64,000 nucleotides of DNA from Pseudomonas nitroreducens (GTDB taxonomy: Bacteria > Pseudomonadota > Gammaproteobacteria > Pseudomonadales > Pseudomonadaceae): the NCBI RefSeq assembly GCF_024170165.1, contig NZ_JALJXP010000001.1, positions 248,001 to 312,000 on the forward strand, read 5' to 3'. The notes under the pieces are model-generated. The model was not told the origin of the DNA and searched no databases. It saw nothing but the letters and a program-made list of their open reading frames with translations. Every line of letters begins with the position of its first letter. The stretch's first letter is position 1. Position numbers and translations under genes: made by a program. Below are positions 43,516 to 52,611 of this stretch, in pieces.

Positions 43516-44070
43516 ATGCCCCGCTGCTTCTGGTGTAACGACGATCCCCTGTATATCGCCTACCACGATGCCGAATGGGGCGTGCCCCAGCGCGACCCCC
43601 GCGCGCTGTTCGAGATGATCATCCTCGAAGGCGCCCAGGCCGGCCTGTCATGGATCACCGTGCTGAAGAAGCGCGAGCGCTACCGCGAGGTGCTGTTCGG
43701 CTTCGACCCCGAGCGCCTGGCGCGCATGACCGACGAGGAAATCGAGGAGCGCATGCAGGACCCGGGCATCATCCGCAACTTCGCCAAGCTCAAGGCCGCG
43801 CGGCAGAACGCCCAGGCCTGGCTGAAGCTGGACGACCCGGTGACCTTCCTCTGGTCCTTCGTCGGCGGCCAGCCCAGGGTCAATCACTTCAGCGGTCGCG
43901 GTGACGTGCCGGCGGTGACGCCGGAAGCCGAGGCCATGAGCAAGGCGCTGCGCAAGGCCGGTTTCAACTTCGTCGGCCCGACCATCTGCTATGCCTTCAT
44001 GCAGGCCACCGGCATGGTGATGGACCACACCGTCGACTGCGACCGCTACGCCCAGCTGAGCCGCGCCTAA
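43516..44070 (+). CDS. tag: DNA-3-methyladenine glycosylase I
   Basis: The 184-residue protein starts MPRCFWCNDDPLYIAYHDAE, with the Tag signature WCNDDPLYIAYHD.EWG, the catalytic-site motif EGAQAGLSW (about 38-46) and the C-terminal zinc ligands His and Cys (MDHTVDCDRY). It removes 3-methyladenine from alkylated DNA. The ATG at 43516 is the family start; the frame is open further upstream but has no better site. Confidence 0.96.
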   Translation: MPRCFWCNDDPLYIAYHDAEWGVPQRDPRALFEMIILEGAQAGLSWITVLKKRERYREVLFGFDPERLARMTDEEIEERMQDPGIIRNFAKLKAARQNAQAWLKLDDPVTFLWSFVGGQPRVNHFSGRGDVPAVTPEAEAMSKALRKAGFNFVGPTICYAFMQATGMVMDHTVDCDRYAQLSRA

Positions 44071-45407
44071 GGCAGCGGGCTGGCCAGGGTGACCGCCTGC
44101 CAGGGCCCGATGGAACGGCCGGAAAGCGCCGACCAGTACCAGGCCGAGGTATCGGAGAAGGACTGGCCGGTGGCGTCCTCGATGTAATCGCAGACCTGCA
44201 GCCGCATGCCCTCACGGGTCACCACGAAACAGCGCTGCAGGCCCTGAGCTCCGGCGCGTTGACGCAATTGCGTCTGCTCGATGCGATAGCCCAGCGCGCG
44301 GAAGCAATCCTCCGCCGGATGCAGCTTGCGCGTCGGCCGCAGCACCTGGCGCAGCACGATGCTGCGCTGGCCGTCGCTGAAGCGGCCAAGCTGGCCGGGG
44401 AAGTCCTCGGCAAAGCGCTGCTCCACCGGCGAAAGCGCCAGCGGGCGCAAGGTACGACCTTCGAATTGCACTGGCCATTCCTGGGCGACCCGCGTTGCCG
44501 TCGTTGCCGCGGTAGCCGGCGCCAGCAATGGCCAGAGCATCGCCAGCAGCAGGGCACCCAGCAGGCTGCCGGTGAAACGCGTCGAAGCAACCGGCAGCGA
44601 CGATTCGACCGATGCGGACAGCGCAAAGGCGCCGCGCCCGATCACCCGGAAAATCATCCCGCAGACCCCGGCGAACACCAGCAGCCCGACTGCCTCATGG
44701 GCCCAGCCGGGAAACCCGCTGGCCCCGCTCTCGCCCCACACCAGCAGCGTGTTGCGCAGGACATTGCCGGCCAGCACCAATAGCCCAACCAGCGGCAGGC
44801 GGCGCAGCAGCGAACGATCCGGCAGCCGCTGCCAGGCCGCCAGCGCGCAGGCGGTGAAGTAACCGACCCAGGCCATCTGGATGCCCGAGCAGGGCGCATC
44901 GACCATCACCCACTGGCCGTCCACCCGCAGCGCACTGCCCTGCCGTTCCACCGTCCAGCTGCCCAGGCGCAGCAGCCACGCGCTGACCTCGGCGGTGACC
45001 ACGCGCAGCGGATAACCGACGAAGAACTGCAGTGAAGACAGCAGCGGCAACGACAGCACGCCCAGCCCCAGGGAGGCCAGCCAGGGCTGGCCGGGGGCGC
45101 GCAGGCTGAGGATCACCAGCAGCAGCGCCAGCACCGAGAGCAATCCGCGCAGCAATGGCGGCAGGATCGTCTGGGAAACTGCTGCGACGACCAGCAGCAC
45201 CGCTGCGCTGCTCAGCCAATGCAAGCGTGGTTGTACGCGCAGACTGGAGCGGTCACGCCAGAGCAGCAGCCCGAGTGTCGCCAGCGCAATGATCCCCAGC
45301 GGATCATCCGAGCCATCACCAAGCCGCCGAGCTGCCCACAGCCAGCTTGGCCAGGCCGCCAGCGTGGCGAACAGCAGCCAGCTGCAGCCGGGCAGGCGAC
45401 GGATCAT
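44067..45407 (-). CDS. Exosortase with EpsI-like C-terminal domain
   Basis: This 446-residue polytopic protein has the exosortase catalytic triad: Cys in VDAPCSGIQMAWV (about 173), Arg in NVLRNTLLVWGE (about 218) and His in GWAHEAVGLLVF (about 237). These sit between hydrophobic segments filling residues 1-320. Residues about 320-446 form an extracytoplasmic domain (LHPAEDCFRALGYRIEQTQL) like EpsI/DUF3485. Exosortases process proteins with a PEP-CTERM-like tail. The start has GGAGGAAGG upstream and overlaps the preceding gene's stop (ATGA). The neighbour encodes one obvious substrate, so this is a dedicated one-substrate pair. The subclass cannot be set here. Confidence 0.87.
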   Translation of the reverse strand: MIRRLPGCSWLLFATLAAWPSWLWAARRLGDGSDDPLGIIALATLGLLLWRDRSSLRVQPRLHWLSSAAVLLVVAAVSQTILPPLLRGLLSVLALLLVILSLRAPGQPWLASLGLGVLSLPLLSSLQFFVGYPLRVVTAEVSAWLLRLGSWTVERQGSALRVDGQWVMVDAPCSGIQMAWVGYFTACALAAWQRLPDRSLLRRLPLVGLLVLAGNVLRNTLLVWGESGASGFPGWAHEAVGLLVFAGVCGMIFRVIGRGAFALSASVESSLPVASTRFTGSLLGALLLAMLWPLLAPATAATTATRVAQEWPVQFEGRTLRPLALSPVEQRFAEDFPGQLGRFSDGQRSIVLRQVLRPTRKLHPAEDCFRALGYRIEQTQLRQRAGAQGLQRCFVVTREGMRLQVCDYIEDATGQSFSDTSAWYWSALSGRSIGPWQAVTLASPLP

Positions 45408-47380
45408 GTGGCCTTCCTCCGCCACCACCAGCCGCCCAGGGCCGCCAGCAGCAACATGGCCCAGACGCCCGGCTCCGGTGTGCCGGGCACCGTGTTGCCG
45501 ATAGCGTTGTTGCTCACGCCCTGGGGCATCGGCAGCGGTTGGTCGACCGTCCTGCTCGCCTGCGGATCGGGATTGCGCACCTGCTGGTCGACGGCGATGA
45601 ACGAGGTGTAGGGCGTGAGCAACTGGTACTTGAGGCCGAGGTCGAGGATCTGCGAGCTGAACTCGAAGCCGCCATCGAGGGCCTCCTGGTCCATCAGCTC
45701 GGCGAGGCGTTTGCGCGCCCACAGGTGAGCGAGTGCTTCGCCGTTGTCGGTCAGGTTGCCGGCGCTGATCGGCGGGCGCGCCTGGAACGGACCCTCGGCG
45801 GCATGGGCGTCGATGCGCAGCTCGCCGCGCGGTTGGCCCTTCCACTTGCCGAACAGCACCAACGGGCGATTGGCGAACAGGTCGGGCAATTGCAACGGCT
45901 CCACGTCGTAGACGTCGAGGCCTTCGAAGCTTGCGTGGATGCCCTTGAGCAACGGGCTGTCGATCATCCTGCGGAAGCGCTGGGCCGCCTTGCCCGCCTG
46001 CTCATCATCGGTCACCACGAAGGGCTCGCCCTGCCCTGCCCGCGCCAGGCCTTCGATCAGGCTGCGGTTCACCGCGCTGCCGATGCCGAAGGCGAACAGG
46101 TTGGCCTTGCTCAGGTTCTCGCGCACCAGCTTGTAGGCGCTGCTCTCGATGGTGACGTAGCCGTCGGTCACCACCACGAAGCTGCGTGAGCGCTCCGGGT
46201 CCGTGGGCATCGCCAGCGCCTCGCGCAGGGCCGGCATCAGCTCAGTGCCGCCGGCGCCGACCTGGCTGTGCAGCAGCTCGATGGCCAGGCGGGTGTTTTC
46301 CGGTGTGGCGGCCAGCGAACGCTCCGCCAGCTTGCGGTTGTCGCCGGCGAACAGCAGCAGGTTGAAGGTGTCGCTGGGGCGCAGGCGGCCGATCAGGTCG
46401 CGCAGCAGGGTTTTGGTGGTAGCCAGCGGGAAGCCGTTCATGGAGCCGGAAACGTCGACCACGAAGACGTAGTCGCGCGGCACGATGAGCCGGGCTTCCG
46501 GCGCGCGCGGCGGGGCGACCATGGCGAGGAAGAAGTTCTCTTTTTCCCCACGTGCGAGCAGCAGGCCGCTCTGCACGGACTCGCCGCCGAGCTGGTAATC
46601 GAGGATGAAGTCGCGGTTGCCGGCGGTGGCATCGTCGGCTGCCGTGCGAGCGCTCGCGCGCTGGCCGTCACGCTGGATCGTCAGGCGATGGGACGGCGAG
46701 GTGATCTCGCCGATCTGCACCGGCGCCAGGAGTTCGACCTGCAGGGCGAAGGTCGTGGCCGAAGGCTGCCCGGCCGGCAGGTACGGCGACTCGATCCACC
46801 GCTGCTTGCCGCTGCCGGATTCGCCGCGACCGTTGTAGCGCGGCCCCACCACCGTGGGGAAGACGAACTGGAAGTGCCCGTCGGTGGGCACCAGCAGTTC
46901 GCTGTAGCGCAGCTCCACCTGCACCACGTCGCCGGGGAGGATGTTGGCGACGTTCATCTGGAACAGGTTCTCGCGTTCCTGCTCCAGCAGCGCGGCGGTC
47001 TTGCCCTGTGTCCTGGCCTGCTGGTATTCGGCCTTGGCCTTCTGCTTCTCGCGGATCTGCGCCTGGATCACCCGCTCGCCCAGGTGCACGGTCATGCCGT
47101 GGACGGCGGCGCGGGTCGAAGCGGGGAACACGTAGCGTGCCTCCAGCGGCGTCTTGCCCTGGTTGCGGTATTCCTGGGTCACCGTCACTTCGGCGATGTT
47201 GCCCAGCACGCGGGCATCCACGCGGGTCGACTTGAGCGGCAGGGCATCGACGGCCGGATCAGCGTTCTCGACGAAGAAGTAGGGGCTGGAACTGCTGTCA
47301 TCTGCGGCCAGCGCCGCCAGGCTGGCGCTCATCGTCAGCAGCAGGCAGCACAGCTGTGCAAGGAAGGTTGGGGTGCGCAT
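45404..47380 (-). CDS. VIT/vWA protein with PEP-CTERM-like sorting tail
   Basis: This 658-residue exported protein starts with the signal peptide MRTPTFLAQLCCLLLTMSAS. A VIT domain (about 45-175) is followed by a von Willebrand A domain with the MIDAS motif DVSGSMNG (about 305). The C terminus reads TPEPGVWAMLLLAALGGWWW and then basic residues: Pro-Glu-Pro, a hydrophobic helix and Arg-Arg-Lys, the exosortase sorting signal. It matches the layout of the so-called marine proteobacterial sortase target proteins. GGAGG is six bases upstream of the ATG at 47380. Coupled to the exosortase by ATGA overlap. The cell-surface role is unknown; VIT/vWA proteins often mediate adhesion or complex assembly. 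Confidence 0.9.
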   Translation of the reverse strand: MRTPTFLAQLCCLLLTMSASLAALAADDSSSSPYFFVENADPAVDALPLKSTRVDARVLGNIAEVTVTQEYRNQGKTPLEARYVFPASTRAAVHGMTVHLGERVIQAQIREKQKAKAEYQQARTQGKTAALLEQERENLFQMNVANILPGDVVQVELRYSELLVPTDGHFQFVFPTVVGPRYNGRGESGSGKQRWIESPYLPAGQPSATTFALQVELLAPVQIGEITSPSHRLTIQRDGQRASARTAADDATAGNRDFILDYQLGGESVQSGLLLARGEKENFFLAMVAPPRAPEARLIVPRDYVFVVDVSGSMNGFPLATTKTLLRDLIGRLRPSDTFNLLLFAGDNRKLAERSLAATPENTRLAIELLHSQVGAGGTELMPALREALAMPTDPERSRSFVVVTDGYVTIESSAYKLVRENLSKANLFAFGIGSAVNRSLIEGLARAGQGEPFVVTDDEQAGKAAQRFRRMIDSPLLKGIHASFEGLDVYDVEPLQLPDLFANRPLVLFGKWKGQPRGELRIDAHAAEGPFQARPPISAGNLTDNGEALAHLWARKRLAELMDQEALDGGFEFSSQILDLGLKYQLLTPYTSFIAVDQQVRNPDPQASRTVDQPLPMPQGVSNNAIGNTVPGTPEPGVWAMLLLAALGGWWWRRKAT

Positions 47381-47537
47381 CGCGGGCCTCCGGGCCTGTG
47401 GATCGAATGGCCGCAGGTTGCGCGCGCGCCGTGGGCGCAATGTGTTCGCCGGGTGGAGATTGTATGGAGCCTCGATGGCGCCCGATTTGCCGGCACGAGC
47501 GGCTACAATGGCCGCCATCTGCTTGAAGGAGTTTTCC

Positions 47538-48425
47538 GTGGAGAAATTCAAGGGCGCACTGGTGGTGGGCTTCCTGCGGTTGTTCGCCATGCTGCCGTGG
47601 CGCGCGGTGGGCGCATTGGGTGCCGGGATCGGCTGGCTGATGTGGAAGCTGCCCAACCGGTCCCGCGAGATCGTGCGGATCAACCTGTCGCATTGCTTCC
47701 CCGAGCTGTCCGGGGCCGAGCTGGAGAAACTCGTCGGCCAGAGCCTGATGGATATCGGCCGCACGCTGACCGAGAGCGCCTGCGCCTGGATGTGGTCGCC
47801 GCAGAAATCGCTGCAGTTCATCCGCGAAGTCGAAGGCATGGAAGTGCTGGAAGAGGCGTTGGCCTCCGGTGACGGCCTGGTCGGCATCACCAGCCACCTG
47901 GGCAACTGGGAAGTGCTCAACCATTTCTACTGCTCCTACGCCAAGCCGATCATTTTCTACCGCCCGCCCAAGCTCAAGGCGGTGGACGACCTGCTGAAGA
48001 AGCAGCGTGTGCAGCTGGGGAACCGCGTCGCGCCTTCGACGCCTGAAGGCATCAAGAGTGTGATCAGGGAAGTGAAGAACGGCGGCTGCGTCGGCATCCC
48101 CTGCGACCCGGAGCCGGACCTCGGCTCGGGCCTATTCGTGCCCTACCTGGGCACCACCGCGCTGACCAGCAAGTTCGTGCCCTCGCTGCTCGCGCGCGGC
48201 AAGGCCCGCGGGGTGTTCTTCCACGCCGTGCGGCTGCCCGACGGCAGCGGCTACAAGGTGATCCTCGAAGCCGCCCCGGCGGACATGTACGACAAGGACA
48301 TGGAAGTGTCGGTGGCGGCGCTCAGCCGCGAGCTGGCCAAGTACGTACGGGCCTATCCCAGCCAGTACATGTGGACCATGAAGCGCTTCAAGAAGCGCCC
48401 CGAGGGCGAGGCCCGGTGGTACTGA
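47538..48425 (+). CDS. htrB: Lipid A lauroyl acyltransferase (HtrB/LpxL family)
   Basis: The 295-residue protein starts at GTG (MEKFKGALVVGFLRLFAMLP) with GAAGGAG seven bases upstream. It has an N-terminal membrane anchor, the HX4D/E motif in SHLGNWEVLNH (about 115-125) and the substrate-site CDPEPDLGSGLFVPYLG (about 190-206). It adds a secondary acyl chain to lipid A. In P. aeruginosa the orthologue follows tag directly; here the exosortase pair lies between them. Confidence 0.94.
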   Translation: MEKFKGALVVGFLRLFAMLPWRAVGALGAGIGWLMWKLPNRSREIVRINLSHCFPELSGAELEKLVGQSLMDIGRTLTESACAWMWSPQKSLQFIREVEGMEVLEEALASGDGLVGITSHLGNWEVLNHFYCSYAKPIIFYRPPKLKAVDDLLKKQRVQLGNRVAPSTPEGIKSVIREVKNGGCVGIPCDPEPDLGSGLFVPYLGTTALTSKFVPSLLARGKARGVFFHAVRLPDGSGYKVILEAAPADMYDKDMEVSVAALSRELAKYVRAYPSQYMWTMKRFKKRPEGEARWY

Positions 48426-48523
48426 GCACGCCCCGCTCAATCGACCCGATAGGCACGGCGCCCCTGGATTGTTGACGCCCGGGGCGTCAGGCTGAACGTC
48501 TCACGCTCCCGGAATCTCTGCTC

Positions 48524-49837
48524 ATGCTCGGCCTGCCGACCACCGCCACCGCGCCATTCTGTCCCTCGGAAGTCAAAGGCAGCATCCAGGTCGCGGCCGG
48601 CGCGCCGCTGTGGAAACGTATCCTGCAGTTCGCCGGCCCCGGCCTGCTGGTCTCCATCGGCTACATGGACCCGGGCAACTGGGCCACGGCCATCGAGGCG
48701 GGCTCCGGCTTCGGCTACCAGTTGCTGTTCGTGGTGCTGCTCTCCAGCCTCGCCGGGATGGTCCTGCAGTGCCTGGCGATGCGCCTGGGCATCGTCACCG
48801 GCCAGGACCTGGCGCAGCTCTCGCGCAGCCGCTACAGCCTCGGCGTGGCGCGCCTGCAATGGCTGCTGGCGGAACTCTCCATCGTCGCCACGGACCTCGC
48901 CGAAGTGCTCGGCTGTGCCCTGGCCTTCCACCTGCTGCTGGGCGTCGACCTGGTCACCGGCGTGATCCTCACCGCCTTCGACACGCTCATCGTGCTCGGC
49001 CTCAAGGGCCAGCGCTTCCGCCACCTGGAAGCGATCATGCTGGGGCTGATCGTCACCATCAGCGGCTGCTACCTGGTCGAGCTGATCCTCATCAAGCCCT
49101 ACTGGCCCGACGTCGCCGCCGGCTTCCTGCCCAGTTGGGACGCGGTCACCCAGCGCGAGCCGTTGTACCTGGCGATCGGCATCCTCGGCGCCACGGTGAT
49201 GCCGCACAACCTCTACCTGCACTCCTCCATCGTGCAGACGCGGCAGGTCAGCGGGACCAACGGCAAGGCCGCGGCGATCCGTCTGACACGCATCGACACC
49301 GTGGTTTCGCTGAGCCTCGCGCTGCTGGTCAACGCGGCGATCCTGATCCTGGCCGCCGCAGCCTTCCACGAGACCGGCCACACCGGCGTCACCGAAATCC
49401 AGGACGCCTATCGCCTGCTCGAACCACTGGTGGGCACCGGCCTGGCGGCGATCCTCTTCGGCGTCGCCCTGCTTGCCTCCGGGCAGAGCTCCACCTTCAC
49501 CGGCACCATCGCCGGGCAGGTGATCATGGACGGCTTCCTGCAGATGAAGATCCCCTGCTGGCAGCGCCGCCTGATCACCCGCGCCCTGGCCTTGATTCCG
49601 GCGCTGATCGGCGTGGTGATGCTGGGCGACAAGGCGGTGGGCAAGCTGCTGGTGTTCAGCCAGGTGGTGCTCAGCCTGCAACTGCCGTTCGCGCTCTGGC
49701 CGCTGATCCGCTTCACCAGCGATCGCGCGTTGATGGGCGAGTTCGCCAACTCCCTGCTCACCCGGGTGCTGGCCTGGGGCTTGTTCTGCGTCATCAGCGT
49801 CGCCAATCTCTGGCTGCTCGCGCAATTGCTGGCTTGA
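48524..49837 (+). CDS. mntH: Nramp-family divalent metal transporter
   Basis: The 437-residue polytopic protein contains the metal-site motif DPGNW (49-53) and MPHNLYLHSS (about 226-235), the TM1 and TM6 signatures of MntH/Nramp proton-coupled Mn2+ (and Fe2+) importers. About eleven hydrophobic segments follow from residue 35 on. Two other frames stay open along this gene because of its extreme GC bias; they are shadows. No clear MntR-type operator was recognised in the 98 bp upstream. Confidence 0.94.
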   Translation: MLGLPTTATAPFCPSEVKGSIQVAAGAPLWKRILQFAGPGLLVSIGYMDPGNWATAIEAGSGFGYQLLFVVLLSSLAGMVLQCLAMRLGIVTGQDLAQLSRSRYSLGVARLQWLLAELSIVATDLAEVLGCALAFHLLLGVDLVTGVILTAFDTLIVLGLKGQRFRHLEAIMLGLIVTISGCYLVELILIKPYWPDVAAGFLPSWDAVTQREPLYLAIGILGATVMPHNLYLHSSIVQTRQVSGTNGKAAAIRLTRIDTVVSLSLALLVNAAILILAAAAFHETGHTGVTEIQDAYRLLEPLVGTGLAAILFGVALLASGQSSTFTGTIAGQVIMDGFLQMKIPCWQRRLITRALALIPALIGVVMLGDKAVGKLLVFSQVVLSLQLPFALWPLIRFTSDRALMGEFANSLLTRVLAWGLFCVISVANLWLLAQLLA

Positions 49838-49894
49838 CCTGACCCCCGGGTTTCAGGCCCATTAGTGCGCTGACATTCAGGACGGATGCCATTC

Positions 49895-50161
49895 ATGTCG
49901 AACCAAAGGCAGTACCCGCGTACCCCGATGAAGTGCCGGATCAAGATCAGCCATGCCAGCTTCGGTGATGTGTTCGGCCATACCCGTGATCTGTCCGACG
50001 GCGGCGTCTATGTCCGTCATGAAGTGCTCGCCGCGCTGCCCGCCGGCACCCGCGTGACCGGCCAGGTGCAGGACATGCCCTTCGAGGCGCCGATCCTGGA
50101 GATGGAAGTGATGCGCACCGACGCCGAAGGCGCGGGCTTCCGCTTTGTCGCTAACGCCTGA
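49895..50161 (+). CDS. PilZ-domain protein
   Basis: The 88-residue protein begins MSNQRQYPRTPMKCRIKI. RQYPRTP supplies part of the c-di-GMP-binding RxxxR-like segment and DLSDGGVYVR the (D/N)xSxxG motif. PilZ domains bind cyclic di-GMP and adjust motility or surface functions. The ATG at 49886 is an alternative start; I chose 49895 to match the P. aeruginosa homologue after the acyltransferase. Confidence 0.85.
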   Translation: MSNQRQYPRTPMKCRIKISHASFGDVFGHTRDLSDGGVYVRHEVLAALPAGTRVTGQVQDMPFEAPILEMEVMRTDAEGAGFRFVANA

Positions 50162-50216
50162 TTGCTCTTTGTAGGAGCAACTGTCTTTCCCTGGATTAAT
50201 CCGTGCTCGCGCATCC

Positions 50217-50335
50217 CCTCACCCCAACCCTCTCCCGGAGGGAGAGGGGGCAGATCGTGCCGGCTGATGCTGTGGTTCCATCCTGCTCCGAACGGTCCCC
50301 TCTCCCGCTTGCGGGAGAGGGTTAGGGTGAGGGGC
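50217..50335. repeat. Inverted REP-like repeat pair
   Basis: CCCTCACCCCAACCCTCTCCC-type sequence at 50217-50237 faces GGGAGAGGGTTAGGGTGAGGGG at about 50312-50334, with a second hairpin of CTCCCGG/GGGAGAG type inside. It lies between the convergent pilZ gene and ehuA and may protect or end the transcripts. This repeat class is common in Pseudomonas and Xanthomonas intergenic DNA. Confidence 0.75.
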
Positions 50336-50352
50336 TCTTTGCAGAAACCCGC

Positions 50353-51198
50353 TCAATTCGCCTCGTTCACCGCACTCAGGAACGCCCGCGTCCGCTCATG
50401 CTGCGGGTGGCCGAAGAACTGTTGCGGGCTGCCCTGCTCGAGGATGCTGCCCTGGTGGAAGAAGCACACGCGGTCGGCGAATTCGCGGGCGAAGCCCATC
50501 TGGTGGGTGACCATGAGCATCGTCAGGTTGTGCTCGGCGCCCAGCTTGCGCACCACGTTGAGCACCTCGCCGCACAGCTCCGGGTCCAGCGCCGAGGTCA
50601 CCTCGTCGAACAGCATCACCTTGGGCCGCATCGCCAGCGCGCGGGCAATGGCCACGCGCTGCTGCTGGCCGCCGGAGAGCTGTGACGGATAGTGGTCGAG
50701 CTTGTTGCCCAGGCCGACCATTTCCAGCAGCTCCACCGCCCGCTCACGGGCCTCAATGCGGCGCATGCCGAGCACCTGTACTGGCGCCTCCATCACGTTG
50801 CGCAGCGCGCTCATGTGCGGGAACAGGTTGAAGCACTGGAAGACCATGCCGATCTTGCTGCGCACCTTGCGCACGTGACTTTCCGGCGCGCGCACCAGGG
50901 TGTCGTTGCGCTTGAGGTGGGTGAGCGGTTCGCCGTCGACCTCGATCAGCCCGCTGTCGATGGTTTCCAGGGTCATCAGTGCGCGCAGCAGGGTGGATTT
51001 GCCCGAGCCGCTGGGGCCGATGATGGCGACCTTCTCGTGGGCCTTCACCTCCAGGTTGAGGTCCTTGAGCACGCTGAAGCTGCCGTAGCTCTTGCACACA
51101 TTGCGGAAGCTGACCATCGGCTGGGCCGTATCGGCGCGCGCGGCCGGGGCATCCTGGCTGGCCAAGCGGGGCGCAGTCTGTAGGGAGTGAACGGACAT
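50353..51198 (-). CDS. ehuA: Ectoine/hydroxyectoine ABC transporter ATPase
   Basis: The 281-residue ATPase has Walker A GPSGSGKST (about 70-78), the signature LSGGQQQRVAIARAL (about 185-199), Walker B VMLFDEVTSALDPE (about 205-218) and the H-loop THQMGFA. It is of the polar amino acid uptake family. The ATG at 51198 follows GGAGG at good spacing; the ATG at 51225 has none. It is last in the ehuB-C-D-A operon. The assignment to ectoine rests on the neighbouring catabolic genes. Confidence 0.9.
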   Translation of the reverse strand: MSVHSLQTAPRLASQDAPAARADTAQPMVSFRNVCKSYGSFSVLKDLNLEVKAHEKVAIIGPSGSGKSTLLRALMTLETIDSGLIEVDGEPLTHLKRNDTLVRAPESHVRKVRSKIGMVFQCFNLFPHMSALRNVMEAPVQVLGMRRIEARERAVELLEMVGLGNKLDHYPSQLSGGQQQRVAIARALAMRPKVMLFDEVTSALDPELCGEVLNVVRKLGAEHNLTMLMVTHQMGFAREFADRVCFFHQGSILEQGSPQQFFGHPQHERTRAFLSAVNEAN

Positions 51199-51221
51199 CG
51201 GAGTACCTCCAGAAGAGTCAG

Positions 51222-51878
51222 TCATGGCAGCGCCGTACGTTTTTCCACCTGGCGCACGACGCTTGCCAGGCCGATGGAGATGAGCAGGAAGAACACCCCG
51301 ACCAGGGTGATCGGTTCCAGGTAGCGGAAGCTGTCGGAGCCGATGTTCTTCGCCTGCTGCATGATTTCCACCACGGTGATCGCCGAGAGCACCGGGGTGT
51401 CCTTGAACATGGCGATCAGGTAATTGCCCAGCGCCGGCAGCACCGGGCGGATCGCCTGGGGCAGGATGACTTCGCGGTAGGCCTTGAACGGCGAGAAGTT
51501 CAGCGCGGTGACCGCTTCCCATTGCCCGCGCGGCACGGCTTCCAGGCCGGCGCGGTATACCTCGGCGGTGTAGCAGGCATAGTGCAGAGCGATGCCGAGG
51601 GTACCGGCCACCAGGGCGGTCATGCTCAGCCCGTAGGTCGGCAGCACGTAGAACAGGAAATACACCTGGATCAGCAGCGGCGTGCTGCGGATGAACTCGA
51701 TCAGCCAGGCCGCCGGCCACGACAGCCAGATGTGCCGGCTGCGCCGGGCGATGGCGAACAGCAGGCCGAACACCACGGCCAGGGCAAACCCCACCAGGGT
51801 GATGGCGATGGTCCGCAGCGAGGCGTGCAGCAGTTGCGGGAGAATCTGCCAGGCGAAGTCCCAGTCGAAGAATTTCAT
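51222..51878 (-). CDS. ehuD: Ectoine/hydroxyectoine ABC transporter permease EhuD
   Basis: The 218-residue permease has five to six hydrophobic segments and the EAA-type loop (YRAGLEAVPRGQWEAVTALN, about 128-147). It belongs to the HisMQ family. Its start overlaps the ehuC stop by one base (TGATG). Works with EhuC to form the channel. Confidence 0.9.
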   Translation of the reverse strand: MKFFDWDFAWQILPQLLHASLRTIAITLVGFALAVVFGLLFAIARRSRHIWLSWPAAWLIEFIRSTPLLIQVYFLFYVLPTYGLSMTALVAGTLGIALHYACYTAEVYRAGLEAVPRGQWEAVTALNFSPFKAYREVILPQAIRPVLPALGNYLIAMFKDTPVLSAITVVEIMQQAKNIGSDSFRYLEPITLVGVFFLLISIGLASVVRQVEKRTALP

Positions 51879-52534
51879 CACAGGCCTCCGCGGATTCGGC
51901 CGTGCCCCAGCCAGCGTTCGAGGCGGCGCATGAGGAAGACGATGACCTGGGCCATGACGAAGTACAGCACCAGGGTGAGCAGGAAGATCTTCATGGTCTC
52001 GAAGGTCGCCTGGTCCAGCTGGCGCGCGCGGAAGGTCAGGTCCGAGAGGGTGATCAGCGACACCAGCGAGGTGTTCTTCAGCAACTCGATCAGCAGGTTG
52101 GTGCCGGGCGGAATCGCACAGAGCAGTGCCTGCGGCAGGATGATCCGGCGGAAGCGGGTGAAGGGCGACATGTTCAGCGCCAGCGAGGCTTCGTATTGCC
52201 CCTTGGGCACCGAGCCGATGGCGCCGCGCATCACTTCCGCGCCGTAGGCGCCGATGTGCAGGCCCAGGCCGATGATCGCCACGCTGTAGGCGCTCATCTC
52301 CAGGTTGAACGGCGGCAGCGGCAGCACGAAGTACAGCCAGAACAGCTGCACCAGCAGCGAGGTGCCGCGGAACAGCTCGATGTAGGCGATGGACACCCAG
52401 CGCACTGCCGGCCACGGCGAGAGCCGGCCGAGTGCGGCGATGATGGCGGCGGCGACCGCCAGCAGGGAGCCGAAGACGGTCACCTGGACGGTGATCCAGG
52501 CGCCCTCCAGCAGCAGAGGAAGCAATTCACCCAT
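51878..52534 (-). CDS. ehuC: Ectoine/hydroxyectoine ABC transporter permease EhuC
   Basis: This 218-residue HisMQ-type permease has the conserved LFRGTSLLVQLFWLYFVLP stretch (about 53-71) and the EAA loop (MRGAIGSVPKGQYEASLALN). It lies 77 bp after ehuB and is coupled to ehuD. Confidence 0.9.
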   Translation of the reverse strand: MGELLPLLLEGAWITVQVTVFGSLLAVAAAIIAALGRLSPWPAVRWVSIAYIELFRGTSLLVQLFWLYFVLPLPPFNLEMSAYSVAIIGLGLHIGAYGAEVMRGAIGSVPKGQYEASLALNMSPFTRFRRIILPQALLCAIPPGTNLLIELLKNTSLVSLITLSDLTFRARQLDQATFETMKIFLLTLVLYFVMAQVIVFLMRRLERWLGHGRIRGGL

Positions 52535-52611
52535 GGTACGTATCCCGTTGCGACAGGTTCGACCAAACGGCCGGGCAGGCGCGCCCTATGCCAGCGACGC
52601 GCCTCGCGCGG

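Noticed and set aside
48437-49825. Long minus-strand open frame opposite mntH
   Set aside because: Gln/Glu/Ala/His-rich composition, no family pattern, exactly antisense to a well-supported transporter.
48610-49842. Long open frame of 410 codons overlapping mntH in another frame
   Set aside because: The product is low-complexity Arg/Ala/Pro/His typical of a GC-rich shadow frame. The Nramp frame has all family motifs.
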